Below, one piece after another: positions 1 through 5,271 of a DNA stretch of 5,385 bases. Numbering within the stretch: the stretch's first letter is position 1; the number at the start of each line of letters is the position of its first letter. The stretch comes from an uncultured Erysipelotrichaceae bacterium (GTDB taxonomy: Bacteria; Bacillota_I; Bacilli_A; Erysipelotrichales; Erysipelotrichaceae). The notes below the pieces were generated by a model that saw only the letters and a program-made list of their open reading frames with translations, was not told the origin of the DNA and made no database searches. The translations under genes and the position numbers were made by a program. The stretch covers positions 1-5,385 of the forward strand of contig CAJUGR010000119.1 of NCBI GenBank assembly GCA_910586285.1, read 5' to 3'.

Positions 1-575
1 GCTATGGGGTACCGGACAACGATTCCATCGTTTATCTGGAAATCAAAAAGAAGTGTAACGGCGTTGTCAATAAACGTCGAATTGCGCTGACATTGGATCA
101 ATCACGTGCCTATATTCAAAAAAGGAGTACTTTGCCTCAGCCTTCACAAATTGCGACAGAGATTGACTATTTTATGTCATTCTATCATCCCAAGCCCAAG
201 GTTTTTCTAGCTTATGATCGTGTTCCGTTAATCGGTAAAGAACAAAGCGATCTGCGATTGACCTTTGATGAACGAATTCGGCGTCGTTATGATCGCTTGG
301 ATCTTGGCTATGGAATGGATGGAGTGCTATTATTGGCAGAGGGGATGACCCTTTTGGAAATTAAAGCGCAAACCGCTTATCCGTTGTGGTTAACTCATCT
401 GTTAACAGAAATGAAAATTTATCCGATTTCTTTTTCCAAATACGGAAGGGTGTTCATGCAAGACACGCTAAACGCTCATTCTGTTTCGGTTGTAAATCAA
501 CCCCATGATATACAGGTAGCACAAAAGGTAACGCATTATCAGAAAGGAGATCAACGATGTTCACTGGTATTTTAA
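1..575 (+). CDS. VTC-domain (polyphosphate polymerase-like) protein, 5' truncated by window edge
   Basis: The frame is open from base 3 to the TAA at 573-575, giving 190 visible C-terminal residues; the start lies outside the window. A TTG at 93 is not a plausible start because conserved domain sequence lies upstream of it. At 30-80 the translation reads VYLEIKKK..GVVNKRR, the basic strand typical of VTC domains (PF09359), whose Lys/Arg residues line a phosphate-binding tunnel in the yeast Vtc4 polyphosphate polymerase. Further family blocks are YDR (213-221), DLRLTFD (249-269) and LLEIK (351-365), in which the Glu at 357-359 matches the metal-binding Glu position. The domain is expected to work on the cytoplasmic face of the membrane on nucleotide triphosphates. 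Bacterial members have been little tested, so polyphosphate synthesis is a family-based guess. The 3' end overlaps the next gene by 19 bp, indicating a shared transcript and coupled translation. VTC genes often sit beside DUF4956 and CotH-type genes, so the unseen upstream DNA may hold one. Confidence 0.88.
   Translation, partial: YGVPDNDSIVYLEIKKKCNGVVNKRRIALTLDQSRAYIQKRSTLPQPSQIATEIDYFMSFYHPKPKVFLAYDRVPLIGKEQSDLRLTFDERIRRRYDRLDLGYGMDGVLLLAEGMTLLEIKAQTAYPLWLTHLLTEMKIYPISFSKYGRVFMQDTLNAHSVSVVNQPHDIQVAQKVTHYQKGDQRCSLVF
543..549 (+). promoter_or_regulatory. Ribosome binding site of the DUF4956 gene
   Basis: AAAGGAG lies 7 nt before the ATG at 557, inside the coding sequence of the VTC gene. 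It fixes the start of the DUF4956 gene and supports translation of the two overlapping genes from one mRNA. Confidence 0.8.
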
Positions 576-1231
576 ACGAAAGTGCGGCGTATTTAAGCTT
601 TATGGGGGGAGGCATCTGTACTTTTGCCTCATTATTGTTAGGACTGTGGATATCGATCGTTTATACTATTCAGGGTCATGCAAGCAAGAACTTTAAAATC
701 ACCTTAGTGTTATTACCGGCATTGGTTCAACTGGTGATCATGATGGTCAATGGTAATCTTGGAACCGGCGTAGCGGTTTTGGGTACGTTTTCTTTGGTAC
801 GGTTTCGTTCCGTACCCGGAAGTTCTCGTGAGATTATATTTATTTTCTTTGCGATGGCTGTCGGTTTGGCAACAGGTATGGGCTTTTTAACCTTTGCTTG
901 CTTCATTTCTTTTGTGATCGGCTTGACATCGTTATTATTAAATAAACTTTCTTTTGGAAGCAGTCAAACGATAAACAAGGATTTGCACATTACGATTCCT
1001 GAAAATCTAGACTATACGGAAATATTCGATGATATCTTTGCGCAGTATGTGAAACAAGTGGAATTGGTGAAAGTAAAGACAGTACAGCTGGGTTCAATGT
1101 TCGAAGTATATTATCAAATCACACTAAGAGATATCAAGCAGGAAAAAGCGATGATTGATGCAATTCGCACACGTAACGGCAATCTCAGTGTGATTGTAGC
1201 GAAACGGCAGGTAAACAGTGATGAATTGTAA
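557..1231 (+). CDS. DUF4956 domain-containing membrane protein
   Basis: This 224-residue protein has the two-part build of DUF4956 proteins. The N-terminal half (about residues 15-130) is hydrophobic, with likely membrane segments near 16-38, 47-65, 68-80, 92-110 and 112-130. The C-terminal half (about 140-224) is soluble and mixed alpha/beta. The hallmark is GTFSLVRFRS at residues 76-85, followed by a polar stretch and REIIFIFFAMAVGLATGMG, matching the family's conserved G-x-x-S-L-V-R-F-R signature. Its biochemical role is unknown. Genes of this family repeatedly neighbour VTC-domain genes, and here they overlap by 19 bp, so a membrane complex or transport partner for the VTC product is a reasonable inference. 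The ATG at 557 has a good Shine-Dalgarno 7 nt upstream. The stop overlaps the start of the lipoprotein gene, so all three genes are likely co-translated. Confidence 0.88.
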   Translation: MFTGILNESAAYLSFMGGGICTFASLLLGLWISIVYTIQGHASKNFKITLVLLPALVQLVIMMVNGNLGTGVAVLGTFSLVRFRSVPGSSREIIFIFFAMAVGLATGMGFLTFACFISFVIGLTSLLLNKLSFGSSQTINKDLHITIPENLDYTEIFDDIFAQYVKQVELVKVKTVQLGSMFEVYYQITLRDIKQEKAMIDAIRTRNGNLSVIVAKRQVNSDEL

Positions 1232-3110
1232 CCATGGACGCACGCTTTTGGCATTGGGAATGAGCATTTCTTTGTTATGGGGTTGCGGCGGTAAAGGCGA
1301 TGCGGCAAATTCTTCAGATGAGGAGACGCTTACCAATGTGGTTTCTTATGATGACGATGATTGGTATACGGATTATGATGAAAATGATTGTGAAGTGATC
1401 AATCTTGGTGACTATACGGATAAGGTCACAATCGCCAAAGCCGGTACCTATGTACTGCAAGGAACATTAAAGGGACAAGTTGAGATTACGGTGAATAAAA
1501 ATGATACGGTACGATTGATCTTGGATCAGGTAAATATTACGGCAGAAAACGGTCCGGCAATTTCATGTACAGAGTGTAAAAAACTGATTCTTTCACTGCC
1601 TGAGGGTACAAAAAATATGATTGCGGATGGCTCATCCTATCAAGATCAAAGTGAAGATGCACCGGATGCAGCTATCTTTTCACAGGATGATTTGACGATA
1701 AACGGGTTGGGGGAATTGAATGTTAATGCGAAGTATCAAGATGCGGTGAAAACAAAAGATACGCTGAAACTTATGTCGGGTAGAATTACTGTCAAAGCCG
1801 CAGATGATGGATTCTTCGGTAAGGATTTTCTTTATGTACACGAGGGAACTTATGCAATAGATACCGGTGGGGATGGATTGAAAACTACTTATGATAAGGA
1901 CAATGAAAAAGGGGATATGGTTATTGAAAATGGAACCTTTGCCATTACCGCAGGCAATGACGGTTTACAAAGTGAACATAGCCTGGCAATTTATGATGGT
2001 ACGTTTACGATTACAACCGGCGGGGGCAGTGTGAACAGTGTTACGGCGAAAAATGCATTTGAACCGGGTGGATTCGGACGTTGGGAACAACCGGCACACG
2101 AATCATCACAGGAGACGACAGCGAGTGCCAAAGGAGTGAAGGCAGGCAGCGCATTGACAATTTACGGGGGAGTGTTTCAAATGGATACCAGTGATGATTC
2201 ATTACATTCTAACGGAGCGCTCACCGTGGAAGGCGCAAACTTTACGATTGCCAGTGGGGATGATGGAATGCACAGTGATGGCACACTGACGATTCAAGAC
2301 GGTACAGTGGATATTACCAAAAGCTATGAGGGAATCGAGGGTAGCAATGTCATCATCAATGGCGGCGATTTGCTTGTGACGGCGGATGATGACGGTATTA
2401 ATGCGGCCGGGGGCAATGATAACGATAATGAATCACAGCCCTCACCGGATCATTTCGCGGATGGAGACCATGTGATTGAGATTCATGGCGGCTCCTTACA
2501 AGTGGATGCGCGAGGGGATGGTGCGGACGCTAACGGTTCGATTGTTATGGATGGAGGGACGATGGTAATATGGGGGCCGGAAGATGGGGGTAATGGGGCA
2601 CTGGATTATGACAGCGCTTGTGAAATTAATGGCGGGATTCTTATCGCCTTGGGCAGTTCACAGATGGCACAGGCTCCTTCCGCAAGTTCTTCGCAGAATG
2701 TCATAATGTTTAACCTGTCAGCTCAAAGTGCCCAATCATTTACTTATTTGACGGACAGTGCGGGAAATGTTATTCTAGGGTTCACTTCACCACGAGCTTA
2801 CTCCAATATCGTGATCAGTTCTCCAAAGTTGGAAAGCGGTGAAACCTATCAGCTTTATACCGGTGGCAGTGGTGGCAGCGTCAATGATTACGGTTATATT
2901 GAAAGCGGCATCAGCGGCGGCACGCAGGCGGCATCCGTCACGCTGAATGATCGTATTACGACTTCCGGTAATGCGATGGGCGACTATGGTGCACCACTGG
3001 GCAACCCTCAGGAGCGTAATCCCGGTGGCAATCCTGAAGACTTCTCCGATCGTCCTGCACGACCTGATGGTGGAATGGATGGGGATGGTATTCCGCCTCA
3101 AAGGTCATGA
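1221..3110 (+). CDS. Carbohydrate-binding domain-containing lipoprotein (Cthe_2159-like parallel beta-helix)
   Basis: This is a surface lipoprotein of about 629 residues. The N-terminus is a short signal peptide ending in a lipobox-like LWGC with the lipidated Cys at residue 22, followed by an acidic linker (DEE, DDDD). From about residue 70 to 470 it shows the right-handed beta-helix of the carbohydrate-binding (former DUF4353, PF14262) family, whose studied member Cthe_2159 binds polysaccharide and calcium. Coils of about 22 residues recur, each shaped [ALV]-x-[IV]-x-x-G-x-[FLV]-x-[IMV] followed by an acidic turn such as DDG, GDG or NDG. A separate C-terminal beta region (about 490-580) leads into a Gly/Pro/Asp-rich tail ending PPQRS. 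The in-frame GTG at 1218 is an alternative start; ATG 1221 is preferred, although only a weak AGGT (1209-1212) lies upstream. Overlap with the DUF4956 gene suggests translational coupling. A role as a glycan-binding or adhesion protein in the envelope is inferred. No catalytic residues were recognised. Confidence 0.87.
   Translation: MNCNHGRTLLALGMSISLLWGCGGKGDAANSSDEETLTNVVSYDDDDWYTDYDENDCEVINLGDYTDKVTIAKAGTYVLQGTLKGQVEITVNKNDTVRLILDQVNITAENGPAISCTECKKLILSLPEGTKNMIADGSSYQDQSEDAPDAAIFSQDDLTINGLGELNVNAKYQDAVKTKDTLKLMSGRITVKAADDGFFGKDFLYVHEGTYAIDTGGDGLKTTYDKDNEKGDMVIENGTFAITAGNDGLQSEHSLAIYDGTFTITTGGGSVNSVTAKNAFEPGGFGRWEQPAHESSQETTASAKGVKAGSALTIYGGVFQMDTSDDSLHSNGALTVEGANFTIASGDDGMHSDGTLTIQDGTVDITKSYEGIEGSNVIINGGDLLVTADDDGINAAGGNDNDNESQPSPDHFADGDHVIEIHGGSLQVDARGDGADANGSIVMDGGTMVIWGPEDGGNGALDYDSACEINGGILIALGSSQMAQAPSASSSQNVIMFNLSAQSAQSFTYLTDSAGNVILGFTSPRAYSNIVISSPKLESGETYQLYTGGSGGSVNDYGYIESGISGGTQAASVTLNDRITTSGNAMGDYGAPLGNPQERNPGGNPEDFSDRPARPDGGMDGDGIPPQRS
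2151..2537 (+). repeat. In-gene run of 66-bp units encoding 22-residue beta-helix coils
   Basis: Four consecutive coils at 2151-2216, 2217-2282, 2283-2348 and 2349-2414, then another at 2472-2537, encode 22-residue units with an aligned G/D turn and a D-D-[GS]-[ILM]-[HN]-like acidic corner. The units are diverged at DNA level but keep exact length except for a one-residue register shift in the fourth. Earlier coils of the same length occur at about 1761-1826, 1827-1892 and 1917-1982. The repeats reflect protein fold rather than a recent DNA duplication. Confidence 0.75.
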
Positions 3111-3125
3111 TTTTCAAAGTATTAA

Positions 3126-3156
3126 AAGGCAGGATTGGATAAAACATTCCTGCCTT
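3126..3156 (+). terminator. Hairpin terminator of the VTC/DUF4956/lipoprotein operon
   Basis: AAGGCAGGA (3126-3134) and TCCTGCCTT (3148-3156) form a perfect 9-bp stem with a 13-nt loop, 15 nt after the lipoprotein stop codon. The following sequence (GTTAATG) is a poor U-tract, so termination may be incomplete, but the position fits the operon end. Confidence 0.7.
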
Positions 3157-3184
3157 GTTAATGCAATGCAAAATCTACAAGCTA

Positions 3185-3220
3185 TGCGTGTGGTAAAAGA
3201 AGTTTTAGTGTGGAAAACGC
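3185..3220 (+). repeat. Left-end fold of the IS200-like element
   Basis: TAAAA (3194-3198) and TTTTA (3203-3207) pair across a GAAG loop, and outer GCG/CGC bases (3186-3188 and 3218-3220) can close a larger fold. Subterminal hairpins at the left end are what TnpA of this family recognises on single-stranded DNA. The fold is modest and A/T rich, so the exact structure is uncertain. Confidence 0.4.
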
Positions 3221-3222
3221 AA

Positions 3223-3278
3223 ACCTCCTTCTGTACAATAAAGTTGGCCTGCCAGCTAACAAAAGTAAAGAAGGAGGT
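3223..3278 (+). promoter_or_regulatory. Hairpin sequestering the tnpA ribosome binding site
   Basis: ACCTCCTTCT (3223-3232) is a perfect 10-base complement of AGAAGGAGGT (3269-3278), which contains the Shine-Dalgarno of tnpA. Between them GTTGGC (3243-3248) pairs with GCTAAC (3255-3260), with one G-U pair and a 6-nt loop. In IS200, translation of tnpA is known to be repressed by this kind of opposing repeat. The structure is intact although the gene is dead. Confidence 0.75.
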
Positions 3279-3285
3279 ATGTATA

Positions 3286-3663
3286 TTGAAAGACACAAAT
3301 AGTTTATTACAATCAAGTTATCAATGCTAATATCGTATCATAATCATACTGAAGAATGGCGATATATAATAAGTTAAGAAAAGAAATATGGCAGATATTA
3401 CAAATGCAAACAGAGAGATCGCTGATATATTTAAACTCAGAATTTATGGTAAAAAGTAAATCAGCATTGATGATGTTTGAGTGGCAAGCCAATATGAAGT
3501 ATAAATTTGGGAATAGGAAATTTTGATCACAAGGATATTTTGGGAATACAGCAGGAAATAAGAAAAAGCAATACAAGAATACATCCTAAGCCGGTTGCAG
3601 GCAGATAAACGATCGGATCAAATGAGGATGAAAAAATTTATCGCCCCGTTTATGGATATGTGA
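3286..3663 (+). pseudogene. tnpA: Broken IS200-type transposase TnpA (Y1 HUH family)
   Basis: Three reading-frame pieces together match an IS200-like TnpA. Piece 1 starts at TTG 3286, 8 nt after AAGGAGG, and reads LKDTNSLLQSSYQC, then TAA at 3328 where the family has Lys, then YRII for the usual YHIV. A frameshift near 3356 leads to piece 2, IYNKLRKEIWQIL (3362-3400), and then SEFMVKSKSALMMF and NMKYKFGNRKF (3437-3523). TGA at 3524 stands where the family has Trp. A frameshift near 3565 leads to piece 3, AIQEYI (3568-3585) and SDQMRMKKFIAPF, ending at TGA 3661. Between IWQIL and SEFM only about 12 residues remain where about 35 are expected, so the PDHIH metal-binding (HUH) segment is gone. 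The Tyr codon at 3580 matches the catalytic Tyr position. The gene is non-functional. The family match is from memory of its motifs. Confidence 0.82.
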
Positions 3664-3681
3664 AATAAAACGATAAGAAAG

Positions 3682-3697
3682 GCCTCTTTGGAGAGGC
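3682..3697 (+). repeat. Hairpin downstream of the tnpA remnant
   Basis: GCCTCT (3682-3687) and AGAGGC (3692-3697) form a perfect 6-bp stem with a TTGG loop, 18 nt after the tnpA stop. It may be part of the right-end structure or a weak terminator; no U-tract follows. Confidence 0.5.
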
Positions 3698-3722
3698 AAT
3701 CAGAGTAAACGTTGCGACTGGC

Positions 3723-3797
3723 GAGCCTCAATATTCGGATGAGTATGCGAACATCAGGCTCTTATAGGGCGAGTTCATACCACATCTTTTAGACGTG
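3723..3797 (+). repeat. Right-end structure of the IS200-like element
   Basis: GAGCCT (3723-3728) pairs perfectly with AGGCTC (3756-3761), enclosing an inner TTCG/CGAA pair (3734-3737 and 3748-3751). Next, CACATCT (3781-3787) pairs with AGACGTG (3791-3797) around a TTT loop with a single A-C mismatch, as if a G-C pair had mutated. A small hairpin followed by a short ATTATGATT tail is typical of IS200-group right ends. Confidence 0.55.
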
Positions 3798-3806
3798 ATT
3801 ATGATT

Positions 3807-3892
3807 CTCTGTCAATTAAGATTTTTAATGATATACATTTAAACATAATATCCGCTGTTAAATGTTACTGTTTCCAAAGAAGCAGTGTTTTC
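3807..3892. other. A/T-rich convergent intergenic segment with two inverted repeats
   Basis: This is the gap between the estimated IS right end and the DJ-1 stop codon. An A/T-rich inverted repeat, ACATTTAA(A)CA at 3835-3845 and TGTTAAATGT at 3856-3865, forms about 10 pairs with one bulged A. The second hairpin is listed separately. No coding signal was seen. Confidence 0.45.
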
Positions 3893-3894
3893 TT
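3867..3894 (+). terminator. Hairpin between the IS remnant and the DJ-1 gene
   Basis: ACTGTTTC (3867-3874) pairs with GAAGCAGT (3879-3886), with one G-U pair and a CAAA loop, and is followed on the plus strand by GTTTTCTT. It therefore looks like a plus-strand terminator that would block read-through into the convergent DJ-1 gene. On the minus strand the same stem lies 6 nt after the DJ-1 stop but has an A-C mismatch and no U-tract, so it is a weaker terminator for that gene. Confidence 0.5.
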
Positions 3895-4435
3895 ATCTAT
3901 CATAATAGATTGATTTTTTCACCTCGTCCGCTTTGGCTTTTCCCAGCAGATTTTCAATAATCAAAAAGGCAAAGTCAATAACAGCTGCGGCACTGCGACC
4001 GGTGATGAGATTACCATCTTGCGCGGTGTAAGCATCAACATATTTACCGCCAAAATCTTCGTTCATGCTGGTAAAGCAAGTGTAGTGCTTACCTTTTAAC
4101 AATCCCATTTTACCCAAAATGGTCGGGGCGGCACAAATGGCACTGATGAGTTTATTCTGTTGCGCAAATGCGATGATCATCTGTTTAACGGTATCATCTT
4201 CTTGAAGTTCTTTATAGTGCGGACCACCGGGTAAAAATAAGGCATCGTAATTCGCCGCATCAGCATTCGCAAATGAAATCAGATCGCAGATACACAGATT
4301 AAAACGCCCGCGTGCTTGGTTTCCGTGCAAGGCACAAACATCAACGGTGATGCCGGCCCGACGTAATAACGCAATGGTACCTGTCGCTTCCAGTTCTTCA
4401 AATTGATCACTCATTACACATAGTACTTTTTTCAT
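3893..4435 (-). CDS. DJ-1/PfpI family protein
   Basis: This 180-residue protein has the length and motifs of the DJ-1/ThiJ/PfpI superfamily. MKKVLCVM opens the first beta strand. FEELEA (residues 12-17) places Glu16 at the DJ-1 Glu18 position, YDALFLPGG (63-71) is the usual strand and turn, and ISAICAAPTILG (97-108) carries the nucleophile-elbow Cys101, equivalent to human DJ-1 Cys106. LITGRSAAAVIDFA follows near the C-terminus. The Cys/Glu pair suggests the DJ-1/YajL branch, linked to oxidative or carbonyl stress, rather than a protease; the actual substrate cannot be told. The start is ATG at 4435-4433 with AAGGAG 8 nt upstream. An upstream in-frame GTG (4444-4442) overlaps that Shine-Dalgarno and is rejected. 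The gene is cytoplasmic, single, and divergent from the amidase gene with 129 bp between them. Confidence 0.9.
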   Translation of the reverse strand: MKKVLCVMSDQFEELEATGTIALLRRAGITVDVCALHGNQARGRFNLCICDLISFANADAANYDALFLPGGPHYKELQEDDTVKQMIIAFAQQNKLISAICAAPTILGKMGLLKGKHYTCFTSMNEDFGGKYVDAYTAQDGNLITGRSAAAVIDFAFLIIENLLGKAKADEVKKSIYYDR

Positions 4436-4443
4436 GTATTTCA

Positions 4444-4449
4444 CTCCTT
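4444..4449 (-). promoter_or_regulatory. Ribosome binding site of the DJ-1 gene
   Basis: On the minus strand AAGGAG lies 8 nt before ATG 4435. It overlaps the only upstream in-frame start candidate (GTG at 4444-4442), so it decides the start in favour of the shorter 180-residue protein. Confidence 0.8.
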
Positions 4450-4461
4450 CGTTTTGGCTTT

Positions 4462-4467
4462 ATTATA
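4462..4467 (-). promoter_or_regulatory. Candidate -10 box of the DJ-1 gene
   Basis: A perfect TATAAT on the minus strand lies 26 nt upstream of the DJ-1 start codon, in an A/T-rich stretch. No convincing -35 box is visible at 16-18 bp spacing, so only the -10 is proposed. Confidence 0.4.
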
Positions 4468-4553
4468 ATATAATCAAGATAAATGTACCAGAAAAAAAGA
4501 TAGGATTGGGTAAATATACAGGAAAGGGGCGTGTTATCACATAGGATAAAGCG

Positions 4554-4561
4554 AAGGTGAT
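4554..4561 (+). promoter_or_regulatory. Ribosome binding site of the amidase gene
   Basis: AAGGTGAT is a strong match to the 16S anti-Shine-Dalgarno and ends 3 nt before ATG 4565, which fixes this start. Confidence 0.7.
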
Positions 4562-4564
4562 ATA

Positions 4565-5128
4565 ATGACAATTAAAATATTTATTGATCAGGGACATAAT
4601 CCGGGTTTGATCAATGCCGGCGCACAGGGAAACGGCCTGAGTGAAGAAGCGGTGAATTTTACAATAGGAAGTATGTTAGCGGATTTGTTGGACAGTGATC
4701 CGCAGTTTGCGGTACGCACAAGCCGGATGTTTCCTGCGCAGGTAATCGGTACCACAACCACGTCATCATTGCATGAACGGGTGAATATGGCAAATTATTG
4801 GAACGCGGATTATTTCATCAGTATTCACAGTAATTCGAATGCTAATCCGCTGGTCAACGGCAGTGAGGTATATGTATTTCGTCGTGGCAGTCGAGCCTGG
4901 TATATGGGGGAAGCGGTCTTACAGGGGATTGTGGAGAGTGCCGGAACCAAGGATAATTTGGTCCGTGTGAATCCTTCTCTTTATGTATTGAGAGCAACGC
5001 GCATGCCGGCTATTTTGGTGGAACTCGGTTATTTAAGTAACCCACAGGATGCGGAGAAATTACGTAATGATCCCTATTCCTTTGCATATGGAATTTATAT
5101 AGGTTTATTAAGCTATTTTAATCTTTAA
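4565..5128 (+). CDS. N-acetylmuramoyl-L-alanine amidase, amidase_3 catalytic domain only
   Basis: This 187-residue protein is almost exactly one amidase_3 (PF01520) domain, a zinc enzyme that cuts the bond between N-acetylmuramic acid and L-alanine in peptidoglycan. The zinc ligands are visible: His11 in FIDQGHNPG, Glu27 in LSEEAVNF and His88 in ISIHSNSN. The catalytic Glu153 lies in ILVELGYLSNP near the C-terminus. Arg72 of LHERVNMAN fits the usual family strand and helix. There is no signal peptide, membrane segment, SH3, SPOR or LysM module, so the enzyme is not exported by the Sec route as encoded. Possible roles are a mother-cell lysis enzyme like CwlC, a relic phage endolysin, or a cytoplasmic recycling enzyme. 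No phage genes are adjacent, and the gene stands alone between the divergent DJ-1 gene and a tRNA unit. Confidence 0.9.
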   Translation: MTIKIFIDQGHNPGLINAGAQGNGLSEEAVNFTIGSMLADLLDSDPQFAVRTSRMFPAQVIGTTTTSSLHERVNMANYWNADYFISIHSNSNANPLVNGSEVYVFRRGSRAWYMGEAVLQGIVESAGTKDNLVRVNPSLYVLRATRMPAILVELGYLSNPQDAEKLRNDPYSFAYGIYIGLLSYFNL

Positions 5129-5129
5129 T

Positions 5130-5149
5130 CAATCTCCGATCGGAGATTG
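5130..5149. repeat. Perfect 20-bp palindrome after the amidase gene
   Basis: CAATCTCCGA followed directly by its reverse complement TCGGAGATTG starts one base after the amidase stop codon. As RNA it gives an 8-bp stem with a GATC loop. No U-tract follows (TACATATAG), so it may be a weak terminator, an mRNA-end stabiliser, or a dimeric protein binding site. Confidence 0.65.
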
Positions 5150-5220
5150 TACATATAGAATGAAACGCTGTCGTAAACGCTCCATGAATGCTTTCGCAAC
5201 TATAAATTGTTCAAAAACAG

Positions 5221-5249
5221 TTGACAGATGTTTTAGGGAATGGTATTAT
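5221..5249 (+). promoter_or_regulatory. Strong sigma-A type promoter of tRNA-Glu
   Basis: A perfect -35 TTGACA (5221-5226) is followed after 17 bp by a -10 TATTAT (5244-5249, 5 of 6 matches). The TGG just before the -10 supplies an extended -10 TGn motif. Transcription would begin near 5256, about 15 nt before the tRNA. Confidence 0.88.
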
Positions 5250-5271
5250 ATTAAAGCAATTCGAAACTGAT

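Larger units (their letters stand above)
3184..3806 (+). mobile_element. Degenerate IS200-like insertion sequence (IS200/IS605 family)
   Basis: The stretch holds, in order: a left-end fold (3185-3220), a hairpin that pairs with the transposase ribosome binding site (3223-3278), a broken tnpA gene (3286-3663), and a structured right end (3682-3797). This is the layout of IS200-group elements, which carry only tnpA, have subterminal hairpins instead of terminal inverted repeats, and make no target duplication. The outer borders are estimates: the left edge is somewhere near 3160-3190, and the right edge is near the ATTATGATT at 3798-3806. The element sits between the operon terminator and the convergent DJ-1 gene. 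It cannot encode an active transposase. Confidence 0.8.

Noticed and set aside
93..575. TTG at 93 as start of a 160-residue protein
   Set aside because: The frame is open to the window edge and the upstream part encodes the conserved basic VTC strand (VYLEIKKK..KRR), so the gene begins outside the window.
1114..1336. Two minus-strand open frames across the DUF4956/lipoprotein junction
   Set aside because: They are antisense to well-supported genes, with no recognisable motifs or start signals.
2151..2537. CRISPR-like array from the regular 66-bp periodicity
   Set aside because: The units are protein-coding, diverged at DNA level and without spacers; the period is that of beta-helix coils.
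2787..3296. Minus-strand open frames over the lipoprotein 3' end and IS left end
   Set aside because: They are shadows of the Gly/Asp-rich coding sequence and its flank, with no domain or ribosome binding site.
2947..3330. Plus-strand 127-residue open frame overlapping the lipoprotein 3' end
   Set aside because: Its first part is an out-of-frame reading of the lipoprotein gene and the operon terminator. Only its last 14 codons (from 3286) are real, as the start of the tnpA remnant.
3313..3576. Minus-strand 87-residue open frame
   Set aside because: It is antisense to the tnpA remnant, has no ribosome binding site, and its Ile/Phe/Leu-rich content is explained by the A/T-rich complement of the pseudogene.
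4538..4550. CATAGGATA as a sporulation sigma-K/sigma-E type -10 box before the amidase gene
   Set aside because: It fits CATANNNTA, but no -35 lies at the right spacing and the implied start would leave almost no leader before the ribosome binding site; too weak to list.
5163..5180. Short direct repeat AAACGCT at about 5163 and 5174
   Set aside because: Seven bases repeated twice is within chance, and no associated feature was seen.
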